Assembly (NCBI RefSeq): GCF_009618275.1 | Contig: NZ_WIAD01000009.1 | Coordinates: 61,648-125,647 of the forward strand | DNA: 64,000 nucleotides | Direction of reading: 5' to 3' | Origin: Roseimaritima sediminicola | GTDB taxonomy: Bacteria > Planctomycetota > Planctomycetia > Pirellulales > Pirellulaceae | Shown: positions 28,001-37,270 of the stretch, one piece after another | How the letters are laid out: every line of letters begins with the position of its first letter | Numbering within the stretch: the first letter of the stretch is position 1 | The notes under the pieces: model-generated | Told to the model about the DNA's origin: nothing | The model's database searches: none | The model's input: only the letters and a program-made list of their open reading frames with translations | Translations under genes and position numbers: made by a program

Positions 28001-29001
28001 GGCCGAGCATCGGTCGCCGGCGTTTGCGCGGCCAGTACCGCGACCTGGACGCTACGCGAGGCCAGCGTCTTTTCGCCGCGGAGGGGACTGAGGTCGGTTT
28101 TCAGCAGATCCAGCGCGGAAGCTCGACGCCGTACGCAGCTCCAGTGCAGGTCGTACGCGCCTTCCTGCTCGGGAAGAACCAGGTCGTCGATATCCAGAGG
28201 TGGCAGCCGGCCCTGCTCGTCGGCCACGATTTCCCACGAGCGTTCGGCGACGACCGTACCGCCGCGAGCATGCCGCACGGTCAATCGCGTTTGCAGCGTC
28301 TCGCCGGCTTGCAGCTCCTCGCTGGGGCGGACCGACAGTGTCAGCGGCGCCCGTTCTCCGGTCCAAAACACCAGAGCGGTCCGGCGGAAATCTACGTCGA
28401 TCGCGTCGCCGGGCGCGCGGCGGATCGAGATGCGGCCGTGACCGGACACGTCGATCTGCTGGGCCGCTTCGCCGATCGCCGCTAGCGACAACGAATGGGT
28501 GATCGGCTGCGGCGGCGAACCGGCGGCGGGGACATCCGAGGCTGGAGCCTCGGCTGCGGCAGCCTCGGCCGCTGAAGAGGGCGTGGTCGGCACCAGCTCA
28601 CACACCAGCGTCGCGTTCGGATCGGCTTGGAGGGTCACGTCAAACGCCCCCGCCGGGACGCGGCTGCGGGGGGCGAAACGCAGGGTTTGTTGGTTGGCAT
28701 CGATCGCGAAAGCCCCGGTGGTATGGGGCGACAGGCACAGGTTCTGCACCCGGTCAAAGCGGCCGCCGGCGCATCGCAATCGCAGCGCGACGGGTTCTTC
28801 ATCGGCCAGCGACCAACTGATGCGAAGCCGCAGGTTCGGCTGCGAGGCGGCCGCGGCTGGCGCGGCCGCTTTGGCAGGACCGTCGACGGCAGCGGCGGGA
28901 CCGCAGGCAAGAGCCCACAGCAGCGCAGCGAGAACCATCACGCCGATGCGTGCAGACACAAGCAAGCGAGGGTACAACGGCGGACGTCCTTGTCCGAACA
29001 T
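25048..29001 (-). CDS. Very large secreted protein, glycoside-hydrolase-like barrel
   Basis: 1317 residues. Hydrophobic signal region at about 16-38 (ARIGVMVLAALLWALACG). The N-terminal third is beta-rich and alanine-rich. From about residue 530 to 900 the sequence looks like a TIM barrel of the family-10-like glycosidase kind: VEDWQTFLVAGNRLVDYVKW, GLRLVPAVEWSTPLP, HPSFAGVGLHLGPHTH, LLLLAADRTGSVVDDY. The C-terminal part (about 1120-1260) has a carbohydrate-binding-like beta sandwich with IWIDDVKLYDF. Likely periplasmic or surface and possibly acts on polysaccharide; catalytic residues were not identified. The start could also be the ATG 21 codons further in (MVLAALLW). Confidence 0.72.
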   Translation of the reverse strand: MFGQGRPPLYPRLLVSARIGVMVLAALLWALACGPAAAVDGPAKAAAPAAAASQPNLRLRISWSLADEEPVALRLRCAGGRFDRVQNLCLSPHTTGAFAIDANQQTLRFAPRSRVPAGAFDVTLQADPNATLVCELVPTTPSSAAEAAAAEAPASDVPAAGSPPQPITHSLSLAAIGEAAQQIDVSGHGRISIRRAPGDAIDVDFRRTALVFWTGERAPLTLSVRPSEELQAGETLQTRLTVRHARGGTVVAERSWEIVADEQGRLPPLDIDDLVLPEQEGAYDLHWSCVRRRASALDLLKTDLSPLRGEKTLASRSVQVAVLAAQTPATDARPFREIGKIQPLRRSWSIPRLLPGVAEGLWKNEEPTASGPLGEELHAGEPIAVLAPGGWYASPLPIEHLNRPHLVTVRYPRSQSMQLGISIAQRDASGTLPPLGTDSGVAASVAVDPTSDRPWAEHRIVFWPHDRRPYLILTNQDAHEPVRFESITVEAGPLRLVDDLRSTGGAASADVSSPAGSADLALGRLAALYLDKPLLPEFFGDGGHLDADSTLVVEDWQTFLVAGNRLVDYVKWAGYNGAIVTVASDGGGLYPSSHLHTTPRFDSGLFASTGQDPVSKDVLELLMRLFDRAGLRLVPAVEWSTPLPAIEATLRTGSAPAGVQPIDIHGRAYWHQPDASAADVPYYNALHPLVRQTLLEATEELVRRYEAHPSFAGVGLHLGPHTHVQLPDARWTQDADTLARFAAEHPQVPSDPARLKSWLQAEGAEAFAAWRAEQLTELYAQQAARTGGRPLLLLAADRTGSVVDDYQAGLDWQRIGQCENVVPLRLIREAVFRDVVQQAADARRNESSKWDRQLATARAAGALIYRPAQETRNADLSNRGPPALAGGRRRWYTHAVPSAQRYRHQLIRSLDGFDAQVLAVGGWGPALGQEDATRETLRTFAALPAGVMQPVAGGNEATSCVRLRKSVHRDHTYVAAVNVSPWPTVLQVVFAQPIEAVSLPAGPTASGADSSFSGQRWQIMLQPGQLAALKIEGPASIRRWSEHPPGGDQFLHQLSESVQNLAARVAMLADPRIYPELANASFAETAPRAIPAWMHAQHPADSVQLASGGSDDDYCVLLTNRPGASAKTWIVSTPFPAPTTGRLAVSLQARCPATQSGADPPTLRIGIEGQSRGRPLRRSVTVTPAADGQWQPQPLWLEVEDLGGDTIEDLRLTIDLLSPGQIWIDDVKLYDFFLTEAERSRLQSQVFLAVQRIRQEDLTAAAKLFDSHWGRYLMNLRVPVKATVQSRAEEPVASPPDNPAPGIAERVKGWLPSPIRF

Positions 29002-29152
29002 AGCTATCGCGGTTCCTTACAGGCCAATCGTCACCCGCGCCCGACCTCCGCAGAGGTTTCTGACCTCCGCAGAGGTTTCGTGGCGTCATGGGAATGCCGT
29101 TGATCCTAGAGCCGCAGCCGCGCCGGCGTAAACCCGAATTCCGAATGCTCAG

Positions 29153-29350
29153 CAGTGGCATAGGCTTCCAGCCTGTGTTTTGGCACTTCACAGGCTGGAA
29201 GCCTATGCCACTGAGTAGCTCGGCTGTCCCAGCCGAGACCGTGTGCTGCTCTTCACAGGCTGGAAGCCTATGCCACTGAGTAGCTCGGCTGTCCCAGCCG
29301 AGACCGTGCGCTGCTCTTCACAGGCTGGAAGCCTATGCCACTGGACCGCG
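29153..29350. repeat. Composite 65-bp tandem repeat and inverted copy
   Basis: An inverted copy of the AGGCTTCCAGCCT unit (29153-29177) is followed by three direct copies starting at 29187, 29252 and 29317, exactly 65 bases apart. Between them lies a second palindromic unit, TAGCTCGGCTGTCCCAGCCG, twice. The array ends at the UDP-glucose dehydrogenase stop codon (29351-29353). 29002-29152 holds no gene. Confidence 0.92.
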
Positions 29351-30688
29351 TTACGCCTCGGCGGTTTCGGTGCAAGCGGACCGGACCGGCGGACGGCCGA
29401 TGCTGTGATACGCGAAACCGCGCTGACGCATCTGCTCCGGTTCGTACAGGTTGCGGCCATCGAAGACCACGCGGCCGTTCATCCGTGTCTTCATCTCGTC
29501 GAAGTCCGGGTTGTGGTAGGACTTCCATTCGGTATTGATGGCCAGGGCATCGGCGCCGTTCAGGGCATCCATGGCACTTTCGCAGTAGATCAGCTTGCTG
29601 CCGTAGATTTCGCGGATGTTCTCGGTGGCTTCCGGATCGTGCACCTGGGGCTGGGCACCGCGTTCGATCAAGTAGTTCAGCAGCGTCAGGGCCGGAGCTT
29701 CGCGGATATCGTCGGTCCGCGGTTTGAAGGCCAATCCCCAGACGGCGAAACGTTTGCCGGCGATGTCGCCTCCGAAGGCGTTTTCGATTTTTTCGACCAA
29801 CACCGTTTTTTGATGCTGGTTGACTTCGTCGACCGCATCCATGATCCGCGGGTTCAGGCCCAGGTCACGCGCCATGCTGGCCAGGGCTCGCACGTCTTTG
29901 GGAAAGCAGCTGCCGCCGTAGCCGACGCCCGGGAACAGGAAGGCAAAGCCGATCCGTTGATCGTGACCGATGCCCCGGCGCACGTCGTTGATATCGCCGC
30001 CCATGCGTTCGCACAGATTGGCCATTTCGTTGATGAACGAGATCTTCGTGCTCAGCAGCGCGTTGGCCACGTACTTGGTCAACTCGGCCGACTGCGGGCT
30101 CATCGCCAGGAACGGCCGGTCGGTTCGCAGGAACGGTCGGTACAGTTCGTTCAGTACTTCGGCCACTTCCGCGCGGCGCACACCCACGACCACGCGGTCG
30201 GGCTTCATAAAGTCGTCGATCGCCGCTCCCTCTTTGAGGAATTCGGGGTTGCTGGCCACGTCGACGTCGCGGCCCAGCAGACCCTGCAACCGTTCGTAGA
30301 TGAACTGGTTGGTCCCCACCGGCACCGTACTCTTGGTTACCACGATGGCATCATCGACCAGGTGGGGAGCCATTTGATCGACCACCGCTTTCAGGGCCGT
30401 CAGGTCCGCCGAACCATCGGCCGCCGGCGGGGTGCCCACGGCCAAATAGACGATCCGCGAGCTGCTGACCGCTTCGCCCAGATCCGTGGTGAATGTCAAG
30501 CGGCCGGATTCGGCGTTGCGGACCACCAATTCGCTCAGACCGGGTTCGTAGATCGGAATCTTGCCACGCTGCAAGCCAGCGATCTTCGCTTCGTCGATAT
30601 CCACGCAGACCACATCGTTGCCGCTGTCGGCGAAACAGGTCCCGGTGACCAGACCCACGTATCCTGTGCCAATCATGGCAATTTTCAT
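29351..30688 (-). CDS. ugd: UDP-glucose 6-dehydrogenase
   Basis: 445 residues. Oxidises UDP-glucose to UDP-glucuronate for envelope polysaccharide. The NAD-binding [15 protein letters not shown] is at the N-terminus, and the active-site cysteine lies in [32 protein letters not shown] is the conserved C-terminal NDP-sugar segment. Start ATG 30688 matches the family N-terminus [12 protein letters not shown]. Isolated from other polysaccharide genes here. A related sugar such as UDP-ManNAc cannot be excluded but the motifs fit UDP-glucose best. Confidence 0.94.
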   Translation of the reverse strand: MKIAMIGTGYVGLVTGTCFADSGNDVVCVDIDEAKIAGLQRGKIPIYEPGLSELVVRNAESGRLTFTTDLGEAVSSSRIVYLAVGTPPAADGSADLTALKAVVDQMAPHLVDDAIVVTKSTVPVGTNQFIYERLQGLLGRDVDVASNPEFLKEGAAIDDFMKPDRVVVGVRRAEVAEVLNELYRPFLRTDRPFLAMSPQSAELTKYVANALLSTKISFINEMANLCERMGGDINDVRRGIGHDQRIGFAFLFPGVGYGGSCFPKDVRALASMARDLGLNPRIMDAVDEVNQHQKTVLVEKIENAFGGDIAGKRFAVWGLAFKPRTDDIREAPALTLLNYLIERGAQPQVHDPEATENIREIYGSKLIYCESAMDALNGADALAINTEWKSYHNPDFDEMKTRMNGRVVFDGRNLYEPEQMRQRGFAYHSIGRPPVRSACTETAEA

Positions 30689-30832
30689 CGCAGTAAACTC
30701 CCTAACCTTTGGGCACCGTGTCGCGCCGCCGAACCGATCAAGACCGAGAAAAGATTCAAACCACAGATTGTAGTTGGAATTTCGGACCCGCAAGCCGAGG
30801 GGGACGTTGCCGGGCCTATTTTTTTGCAGCCC

Positions 30833-30912
30833 CGTCGCTGAAGTCGCCAGGCTTTGGACGGACGTGCCCACGCGATGGCTGCCCCGTCCAAACTCTGCCG
30901 AGTTCAGCTACG
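30833..30912. repeat. Inverted pair of GCTGAAGTCGCC dispersed repeat
   Basis: CGTCGCTGAAGTCGCCAGGC…TTTGGACGG at 30833-30861 and its inverse CCGTCCAAA…GTTCAGCTACG at 30884-30912 can fold into a long hairpin with a 22-base loop. A single copy is at 9155-9180. Confidence 0.8.
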
Positions 30913-30947
30913 AGGATCTCACAGGCTGGTCGCCTCGGCCACACGCT

Positions 30948-31334
30948 TTACGCGTTCGCGCGGCGGCGGGCGGGTTTGGCGATGACCAACACCTTGGGCA
31001 CACGGCTGCCGCCCCCGTGAAAGGTACGACGGCCCTGGATGTAGTGGTCGAACGCGAACTGGCCATGGCCTTCCGGGCCGCCGGGCGAACAGCGGAGGAT
31101 CGCCGGGTGGCCGCATTCCGGGCAGCGCACCCGCAGGCCGTGACCATCGAGCAGCGCGTGCACGCTTTTGACGAAGCGCCGATTCTCGCTCAGCGAGCCG
31201 AACGATTGGCCGGCCATCGAATGCAGGTAGGCCTCGATCGCCAGTCGAATCGAGCGCTGGTACCGATTCAGCTGCATCGTCAGCTGTTCCAGCGCGTCGT
31301 TTGCCGCTGCCATCGAGGCCGTGGGCGCGTTCAT
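30948..31334 (-). CDS. Small zinc-ribbon-like hypothetical protein
   Basis: 128 residues. Helical first half (LEQLTMQLNRYQRSIRLAIE) and a treble-clef or zinc-ribbon-like pair in VRCPECGHPAILRC, with later His residues and a basic C-terminus (KVLVIAKPARRRANA). ATG at 31334 has AAGG about 12 bases upstream; frame continues upstream but as non-protein-like sequence. Divergent from the GAF-HlyD gene with 408 bases between. I recall similar planctomycete proteins of unknown function. Confidence 0.72.
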   Translation of the reverse strand: MNAPTASMAAANDALEQLTMQLNRYQRSIRLAIEAYLHSMAGQSFGSLSENRRFVKSVHALLDGHGLRVRCPECGHPAILRCSPGGPEGHGQFAFDHYIQGRRTFHGGGSRVPKVLVIAKPARRRANA

Positions 31335-31742
31335 CGGTTTCGTACCTTGTCGTTGCCGGCCGTTGGAAAGGAGGCTTTGTGACGACCGCTGCGGCGGGAA
31401 AGTTCCCCCGCCAGCGGCCTCCGATGACGACTTTATTTGCCGTTTTTTGAATTTGGCTCGCCAGTACCGGTATTTTATACTAAAAGTATAGGAACTTGCG
31501 TCGTTGTTAGGAAAAGAGGGATTTTGCCGTTTTTTCCTGCGGAACCATTCGCGGCGGCCGGGCGTCGGATCTTCGGTCACCGGCCAACACACTACGACCG
31601 GAACAATTGCTATCGCCTCCCCTACTAGCGGTAAGTTTGCCGAGAACTGCAGCGTTCTCTATGGCTGTTGCCTGGGGAACTTAATAGCCTTCAGCACAGA
31701 TCCCTCTTGGCTCTTCCATGGCCCTGGAACGTTGAACGAAGC
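31335..31742. promoter_or_regulatory. Divergent intergenic region with TATACT/AGTATA palindrome
   Basis: 408 bases without a gene between the zinc-ribbon gene (-) and the GAF-HlyD gene (+). The AT-rich patch at 31430-31500 holds the inverted repeat TATACTAAAAGTATA at 31476-31490, a plausible operator or overlapping -10 elements for both directions. Local AT content stands out from the GC-rich surroundings. Confidence 0.4.
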
Positions 31743-33791
31743 ATGACGGTCAATCAGCAAACGATCGAAGAAACCAAGCAACAGATTCGCGTCTTAGTGA
31801 ATGAGATTGCGGCGTTGACCAAGGGAGGGGCGACGGCGGAAGAGTTTTTCCCCGAATTCCTCCAGCGTGTCATCACGGCCCTGGCGGCCGTCGGCGGCGC
31901 GGTGTGGCTGATGGACGAGGACCAACAGCCGCGGTTGAAATACCAGATCAACGTCGGTCAGTCCTTGCTGGAAGACGACAGCAACGACGCGATCCAGCAC
32001 AACCGGCTGATCAACCGGATCTCGCGCAGCGGCCAGTCCTTGATCGTTCCGCCCTACAGTGGCACGGCCGACGGCGACCAGGAAGGCAACCCCACGCGGT
32101 ACCTGTTGGTGATCGCGCCGCTGAGCCACGACGGCAAGACCGACGGGTTGATCGAAGTCTTCCAGCGACCCGACACGGCGCCCGAAACGCAGAAAGGTTA
32201 CCTGAAATTCCTCCAGCAGATGTGCGACCTGGCCACCGAGTGGCTGCGGGGCCAGAAGTTGCGGGTGTTCAGCGACCGGCAGGTGCTGTGGCAGCAGGCC
32301 GACTCCTTTGCCCGGGCGGCCCACGAATCACTCAACGCCAAACAGACCGCCTACATCATCGCCAACGAAGGACGCCGTCTGATCGGTTGCGACCGCGTCA
32401 GTGTGGCGATCAAGAAAGGCCGCAAGTGCAAGGTCCAGGCGATCAGCGGTCAGGACACGATCGAAAACCGCTCGAACATCGTCGCCGCGCTGAACCTGTT
32501 GTCCACGCGGGTCGTCGCCGCCGGCGAGCCGCTGTGGCACGACGGCACGACCGAGGACCTGCCGCCGCAGATCGAAGAGGCTTTGGAGGACTATGTCGAC
32601 CAGTCCTACGGCCGCAACATCGCCGTGCTGCCCCTGCGAGAACCGCAGCGGGACGACAGCAAGGAAGAAAGCGGTGCGGCCGGCTTGGTCGATCGCGACA
32701 ACGCCCATCGTGGCGAATTGATCGGCGCGTTGATCGTCGAGCAGATCGAAACCGACCTGCCACCGGACGTCTTCCGGGCCCGCGTGAATCTGGTCTATGA
32801 ACACGGCACCCGGGCGCTGGCCAATTCGCTCGAGCACAGCAATCTGTTTCTGATGCCGCTGTGGCGAGCGATCGGTAAAGCCACCTGGGTCCTGCGAGCC
32901 CGTACGTTGCCCAAGACGCTGGCCATCACGGGCGTGATTCTGGCGGCCATCCTGGCACTATTCCTGGTGCCCATGGAACTGCAACTGGAAGCCGAAGGGA
33001 CGCTCGAGCCGGATGTCCGCCAGCAGGTGTTTGCCAACGTCGACGGCGAAGTCCTAGAGGTGTTGGTGGGACATAACAGCCTGGTCGAAGAGGGGCAGGA
33101 ACTGGTTCGTCTGCGCAATCGAGACCTGGAGCTGCAAGTGGTCGAAACGATCGGCCAGATCAATACCGCCAACGCCGAGCTGGATCGAATCACCGGCGTC
33201 TTGACCAGCAACAAAGATCTGAAACGCTCCGAACGCGATCAATTGATCGGCGAACGGGCCGAAGCCATGATCCGGCTGAAGAACCTGCAAGAAAAGTTCG
33301 ACCTGCTGGACGAAAAGCAAAAATCGCTGGTCGTCCGCAGCCCGATCGCCGGCACGGTGCTGACCTGGGACGTGGAAAAGAATCTGTTCAGCCGGCCCGT
33401 CAGTACCGGACAAGTGCTGTTGGAAGTCGCCGACCTGTACCAACCGATGCATCTGGAACTGAACATGCCCGAGAAACGCATGAGTCATCTGGATGCGGCG
33501 TTTGAGAAAGCCGGCGAGGACCTGCTGGAGGTCGAATACATCCTGGCGACCGACCCCGATACGACGCTGATGGCGACCCTGCTGCGCAGCGAGATCGAAC
33601 TGCGGGCCAAGCCCGACCAGGAAGAAGGCAACACCGTGACCATGCGAGCGATTCCCGACAACGAAGCCCTGGTGGCCATGCGACCGCGTCCCGGTGCCAA
33701 AGTGATCGCGGACGTTCAAGCCGGCAAGAAGCCTTCGGGTTATGTGATCTTCCACGAGGTATATGAATGGCTATGCAAATTCTTCTTCTAA
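31743..33791 (+). CDS. GAF-domain HlyD-family membrane adaptor
   Basis: 682 residues. Two GAF-like sensory domains fill the N-terminal half (about residues 15-165 and 185-350; first with AVWLMDEDQQPRLKYQ, second with GRRLIGCDRVSVAIKKGRK). A single membrane helix (about 394-412, AITGVILAAILALFLVPM) leads to an HlyD-type periplasmic adaptor: biotinyl-lipoyl hairpin around QQVFANVDGEVLEVLVGHNS, a coiled coil, then VVRSPIAGTVLTWD. GAF domains on an adaptor protein would let a cytoplasmic ligand control export. The start ATG 31743 is chosen over an upstream one. It opens a three-gene group with the next HlyD and the M50 peptidase; gap to the next start is 17 bases. Confidence 0.85.
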   Translation: MTVNQQTIEETKQQIRVLVNEIAALTKGGATAEEFFPEFLQRVITALAAVGGAVWLMDEDQQPRLKYQINVGQSLLEDDSNDAIQHNRLINRISRSGQSLIVPPYSGTADGDQEGNPTRYLLVIAPLSHDGKTDGLIEVFQRPDTAPETQKGYLKFLQQMCDLATEWLRGQKLRVFSDRQVLWQQADSFARAAHESLNAKQTAYIIANEGRRLIGCDRVSVAIKKGRKCKVQAISGQDTIENRSNIVAALNLLSTRVVAAGEPLWHDGTTEDLPPQIEEALEDYVDQSYGRNIAVLPLREPQRDDSKEESGAAGLVDRDNAHRGELIGALIVEQIETDLPPDVFRARVNLVYEHGTRALANSLEHSNLFLMPLWRAIGKATWVLRARTLPKTLAITGVILAAILALFLVPMELQLEAEGTLEPDVRQQVFANVDGEVLEVLVGHNSLVEEGQELVRLRNRDLELQVVETIGQINTANAELDRITGVLTSNKDLKRSERDQLIGERAEAMIRLKNLQEKFDLLDEKQKSLVVRSPIAGTVLTWDVEKNLFSRPVSTGQVLLEVADLYQPMHLELNMPEKRMSHLDAAFEKAGEDLLEVEYILATDPDTTLMATLLRSEIELRAKPDQEEGNTVTMRAIPDNEALVAMRPRPGAKVIADVQAGKKPSGYVIFHEVYEWLCKFFF

Positions 33792-33808
33792 ATACGAGCA
33801 AACCTACC

Positions 33809-34765
33809 ATGCGAACGCTGACCGCCAGCCTGGTGCTTGCCCTCATCGCCGGAGGCGAATTGTGGGCTCAGAACACCTTGCCTCGCCGAGCGGTGCCGCC
33901 GTCGAACACGCCGGAAGCCGTCCCGGGTGCGCAACCGTTGATGGCCGAAAGTTGCTTGGTCAAATGGATCCACAGCGCCCGGATCCCCGCCCAGGTCGAA
34001 GGCGTGCTGACGGAGCTGAAGGTGGAAGAAGGCCAGGACGTCGAAGCCGGCCAGTTGATCGCGGTGATCGACGACGAACAAGCGAAACTGATGTTGGCGC
34101 TGCGCGAAGCCGAAGAGATGGAGGCTTTGTTGACGGCCGAAAACGACGTCAACCTTCGCGACGCGGTGGCCAGCGAAGCCTCGGCGCGGGCCGAATATAA
34201 GAGCTACGAAGAACTGCTCAAGACCGGCTCGATCCCGTTCTGGGAAGCCGAAAAGAAACGGCTGGACGCCGACCGCCAAAAGCTGCGGATCGAACTGGCC
34301 GAACTGGAATCCAAACAGGCCAAGACCACCTTGATCGCCAAGAAACGCGGCCGCGAACTGGCTGAGTTGGAAGTGGAGAAACGGCAGGTAAAAGCCCCCT
34401 TTGCCGGTTACATCGAAACCCGCGTGGCCCAACAGGGCGAATGGGTCCAGCCGGGTTCGCCGTTGTTGGAAGTCGTGAAGATGGATCAGTTGCGCGTCGA
34501 AGGGGACGTCGATGCCCTCAAGTACCCGCAAGCGGTCGTCCGCGGGGCGCCGGTCAAGGTGTATGTGAAGACCAGTGCCGACAGCAGCGACGCCAAAGTG
34601 TTTGACGGGCGGATCGGGTTTGTCAGCACCCAGATCGACTTGGCCAACCGCCGTCGCATCTGGGTCGATATCGAGAATGTGCGGCAAGGCGAAGACTGGC
34701 TGATCAAACCCGGCATGGAAGCCACGATCGTCTTCCAGAACGTTCCCGAACTGGCAAGCCGCTGA
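33809..34765 (+). CDS. HlyD-family periplasmic adaptor protein
   Basis: 318 residues with a cleavable signal peptide (MRTLTASLVLALIAGGELWA) followed by a biotinyl-lipoyl domain (IPAQVEGVLTELKVEEGQDV), a coiled-coil hairpin of about 100 residues (EAEEMEALLTAENDVN to RELAELEVEKRQ), and a beta-barrel part (VKAPFAGYIETRVAQQGEWV). Soluble periplasmic component expected. A GTG/ATG start at 33767 is possible but would overlap the previous gene and lacks a signal peptide. Three bases separate its stop from the M50 gene start, so translation is likely coupled. Confidence 0.86.
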   Translation: MRTLTASLVLALIAGGELWAQNTLPRRAVPPSNTPEAVPGAQPLMAESCLVKWIHSARIPAQVEGVLTELKVEEGQDVEAGQLIAVIDDEQAKLMLALREAEEMEALLTAENDVNLRDAVASEASARAEYKSYEELLKTGSIPFWEAEKKRLDADRQKLRIELAELESKQAKTTLIAKKRGRELAELEVEKRQVKAPFAGYIETRVAQQGEWVQPGSPLLEVVKMDQLRVEGDVDALKYPQAVVRGAPVKVYVKTSADSSDAKVFDGRIGFVSTQIDLANRRRIWVDIENVRQGEDWLIKPGMEATIVFQNVPELASR

Positions 34766-34768
34766 TTC

Positions 34769-37003
34769 ATGACCACCCTTGCAGACAGTCTGGTCAGCAG
34801 CTCGTCACGGCCGCTGACGGTGCGCAAGCGCCCCGACCTGACTCATAATCGCCAGCTGTACCAAGGCACGGCGTACTGGGTCATCAAGGAACCGGTGGGG
34901 CTGCAGTACTTCCGCTTCCATGAAGAGGAATTTTTCATCCTCAATCAATTGGATGGCCACGTCAGTCTGCAGCAGATCAAGGACGGTTTCGAGCAACAGT
35001 TCGCGCCTCAGAAAATCACCTTCGGCGACCTCCAGCAGTTCATCGGTATGCTGCACCGCAGCGGGCTGGTGATCAGCAACGCTCCGGGGCAGGGCAAGGC
35101 CCTGGAGAAACGCGGCGCCACCAAACGCCGCAAGGAACTGGTCGGTAAATTCACCAACGTCTTTGCTCTCAGGTTCCGCGGCTTTGACCCCGAACGGATC
35201 CTGAATCGCATCCTGCCCTGGACCGGGTGGCTGTTCACCATCCCCGCCTTGATCTTCTTCGTGGCGTTTGGGTTGTCCGCCCTGTTGCTGTTGGCGATGC
35301 AGTACGAGACGGTCTACGCGCGGCTGCCCACGTTCCAGCAGTTCTTTGCCGCCGATCGGTGGCTGTACCTGGGCGCGACGATGGCGATCGTCAAAGTCCT
35401 GCACGAATTCGGACACGGGATCAGCTGTAAGAAGTTCGGTGGCGAATGTCACGAGCTGGGCTTCATGCTGCTGGTCTTCACCCCTTGTTTGTACTGCAAT
35501 GTCTCCGACTCGTGGATGTTGCCCAACAAGTGGAAACGGGTATGGATCGGCGCCGGCGGGATCTACGTGGAAATGATCCTGGCCTCCTTTGCCGCCTTTA
35601 TCTGGTACTTCACCGAACCGGGCCTGCTGAACGACCTGTGCCTGAACATGATGTTCCTGAATGCGGTCAGCACGATCCTCGTCAACGGCAACCCGCTGTT
35701 GCGCTTCGACGGCTACTACATCCTGATGGACATCCTGGAGATTCCCAACCTGCGGCAGAAGTCGACCGAGGTGCTGAAGCGTTGGTTCCAGCAAACCTGT
35801 CTGGGGCTGGAACTGCAGGAAGACCCGTTCTTGCCGCAGCGCAACCGTCTGTTCTTCGGACTCTTTACGGTCGCTTCGGTGATCTACCGCTGGGTCGTGG
35901 TATTTTCGATTTGTTGGTTCGTCATCAAAGTGCTCGAACCCTATGGCTTGCAGATGATCGGTCGTATGGTCGCCGTCGTCGGTTTTGCTGGCCTGATCGC
36001 CCAGCCCGTTATCCAAACCTACAAGTTCTGCCGCACCCCCGGGAGGTTGGCCAAAGTGAAACGCAAACCCCTGTCCATCACTCTGGCGGTGGTCGCCGGG
36101 ATCATTGGGTTTATCTGCCTCGTCCCCTTGCCCCACCACATCGATAGCGCGTTCGAAATCCAGCCTGCCGAAACGGGTAATGTGTACGCCAATACGTCCG
36201 GCCGGATCATCAAAACCGTCGAAGCCGGCCAGCGGGTCGAGCAGGGCGATATCTTGGCGGTGCTGGAAAACCCCGAACTGCGGATGCAGAAGGTCGAGCA
36301 GACGGGCGAGTGGGAACAGGCCACCAAGCGACTGGAAAACCTGCGTCTGCAAAGCCGCCGTGATCCTTCGCTGGCTTCGCGGTTGCAGACGCAAACCCGC
36401 CTGATCTCGTCGCTGGCGCAGATGGTCGACAAGACCGAAGAGGAACTGGAACGGTTGACGATCCGAGCACCGCGAGCCGGGATCGTCCTGCCGCCGCCGG
36501 ACAAACCGCAGCGCGACGACCAGTCCGGCATGTTGCCCGATTGGCACGGTTCGCCGCTCAGCGAGCACAACCGCGGGGCCTGGCTCGCGCCCGATACCCT
36601 GCTGTGCCAAATCGGTACCTCCGATTCCCTCGAAGCGATCCTGATGATCGACCAGGGCGATATCCAATTGGTCGACGTCGGCAATGCCGTGGACCTGAAA
36701 TTGGATTCGCGAAAAACCGACACCTTCAGCAGCGAAATCGTGGAACTTTCCACTCAGAATCGCGACTATGTTTCGTCCAGTATGTCCAGCCAAAGCGGCG
36801 GCGACCTGGAGACGGAGGTCGATCCGGAGACCGGACAAGTCAAACCACGCAGCGTTTCCTACCAGGCCCGGGTGCCGTTGGTCGATACGGGGCTGCCGAT
36901 GCGGCTGGGCTATCGCGGCTCGGCCAAGGTCCACACCGAAAACAAGACATTGCGCTGGAGATTATGGCGGATCATCGTCAAGACCTTCAATTTCGAACTG
37001 TAA
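34769..37003 (+). CDS. PqqD-like/M50 metalloprotease/HlyD fusion
   Basis: 744 residues in three parts. Residues about 30-105 (YFRFHEEEFFILNQLDG, QQIKDGFEQQFAPQKITFGD, MLHRSGLV) resemble PqqD/RRE peptide-binding winged helices. Residues about 150-430 form a polytopic M50 site-2-type protease with HEFGHG (His212, Glu213, His216) and the third metal ligand Asp314 in LRFDGYYILMD, all present. The C-terminal 270 residues are an HlyD-type lipoyl and coiled-coil adaptor starting near DSAFEIQPAETGNVYANTSG. It would bind a peptide in the cytoplasm, cut within the membrane and pass it outward; this is inference from domains. Third gene of the adaptor operon. Confidence 0.86.
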   Translation: MTTLADSLVSSSSRPLTVRKRPDLTHNRQLYQGTAYWVIKEPVGLQYFRFHEEEFFILNQLDGHVSLQQIKDGFEQQFAPQKITFGDLQQFIGMLHRSGLVISNAPGQGKALEKRGATKRRKELVGKFTNVFALRFRGFDPERILNRILPWTGWLFTIPALIFFVAFGLSALLLLAMQYETVYARLPTFQQFFAADRWLYLGATMAIVKVLHEFGHGISCKKFGGECHELGFMLLVFTPCLYCNVSDSWMLPNKWKRVWIGAGGIYVEMILASFAAFIWYFTEPGLLNDLCLNMMFLNAVSTILVNGNPLLRFDGYYILMDILEIPNLRQKSTEVLKRWFQQTCLGLELQEDPFLPQRNRLFFGLFTVASVIYRWVVVFSICWFVIKVLEPYGLQMIGRMVAVVGFAGLIAQPVIQTYKFCRTPGRLAKVKRKPLSITLAVVAGIIGFICLVPLPHHIDSAFEIQPAETGNVYANTSGRIIKTVEAGQRVEQGDILAVLENPELRMQKVEQTGEWEQATKRLENLRLQSRRDPSLASRLQTQTRLISSLAQMVDKTEEELERLTIRAPRAGIVLPPPDKPQRDDQSGMLPDWHGSPLSEHNRGAWLAPDTLLCQIGTSDSLEAILMIDQGDIQLVDVGNAVDLKLDSRKTDTFSSEIVELSTQNRDYVSSSMSSQSGGDLETEVDPETGQVKPRSVSYQARVPLVDTGLPMRLGYRGSAKVHTENKTLRWRLWRIIVKTFNFEL

Positions 37004-37070
37004 CGCCTGACGCAAACTACCCAGACAACGCGTTTTAATCCTCTAGTCGGTGTGGTTCGTCTTTTGTCGC

Positions 37071-37270
37071 GGCAAAACCCGTTTTGCCTGCCCGAAGCGA
37101 GTTGCATCCCCCCTATCGAACAGTAACACTTACACACGCTATAGCTGCCGAGCCCGCCTCGATCTTGGATCCCGTTGGATCCTGTGTTCGGCGGCACCGG
37201 TTAGCCCGATTCACATAGACCTTTTCTGCCGGTGTTTGGCACCGGCGAATTCGCCGGTAGACTTTTTTCC
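37071..37270 (+). promoter_or_regulatory. Structured leader, possible attenuator of DUF3467 gene
   Basis: Between the M50 stop (37003) and the ATG at 37284 lie several hairpins: GGCAAAAC-CC-GTTTTGCC (37071-37088); GCCGGTG…CACCGGC (37228-37246); ACCGGCGAATTCGCCGGT (37241-37258), a perfect 18-base palindrome followed by AGAC and six T (37263-37268). The last two hairpins share bases 37241-37246 and so exclude each other, like an anti-terminator and terminator. AGGAGA (37271-37276) follows immediately as ribosome site. It could also simply end the upstream operon. Confidence 0.45.

Noticed and set aside
34805..36934. 709-codon open frame antisense to the M50 gene
   Set aside because: Shadow of a motif-complete gene; the other strand has HEFGH and the lipoyl domain.
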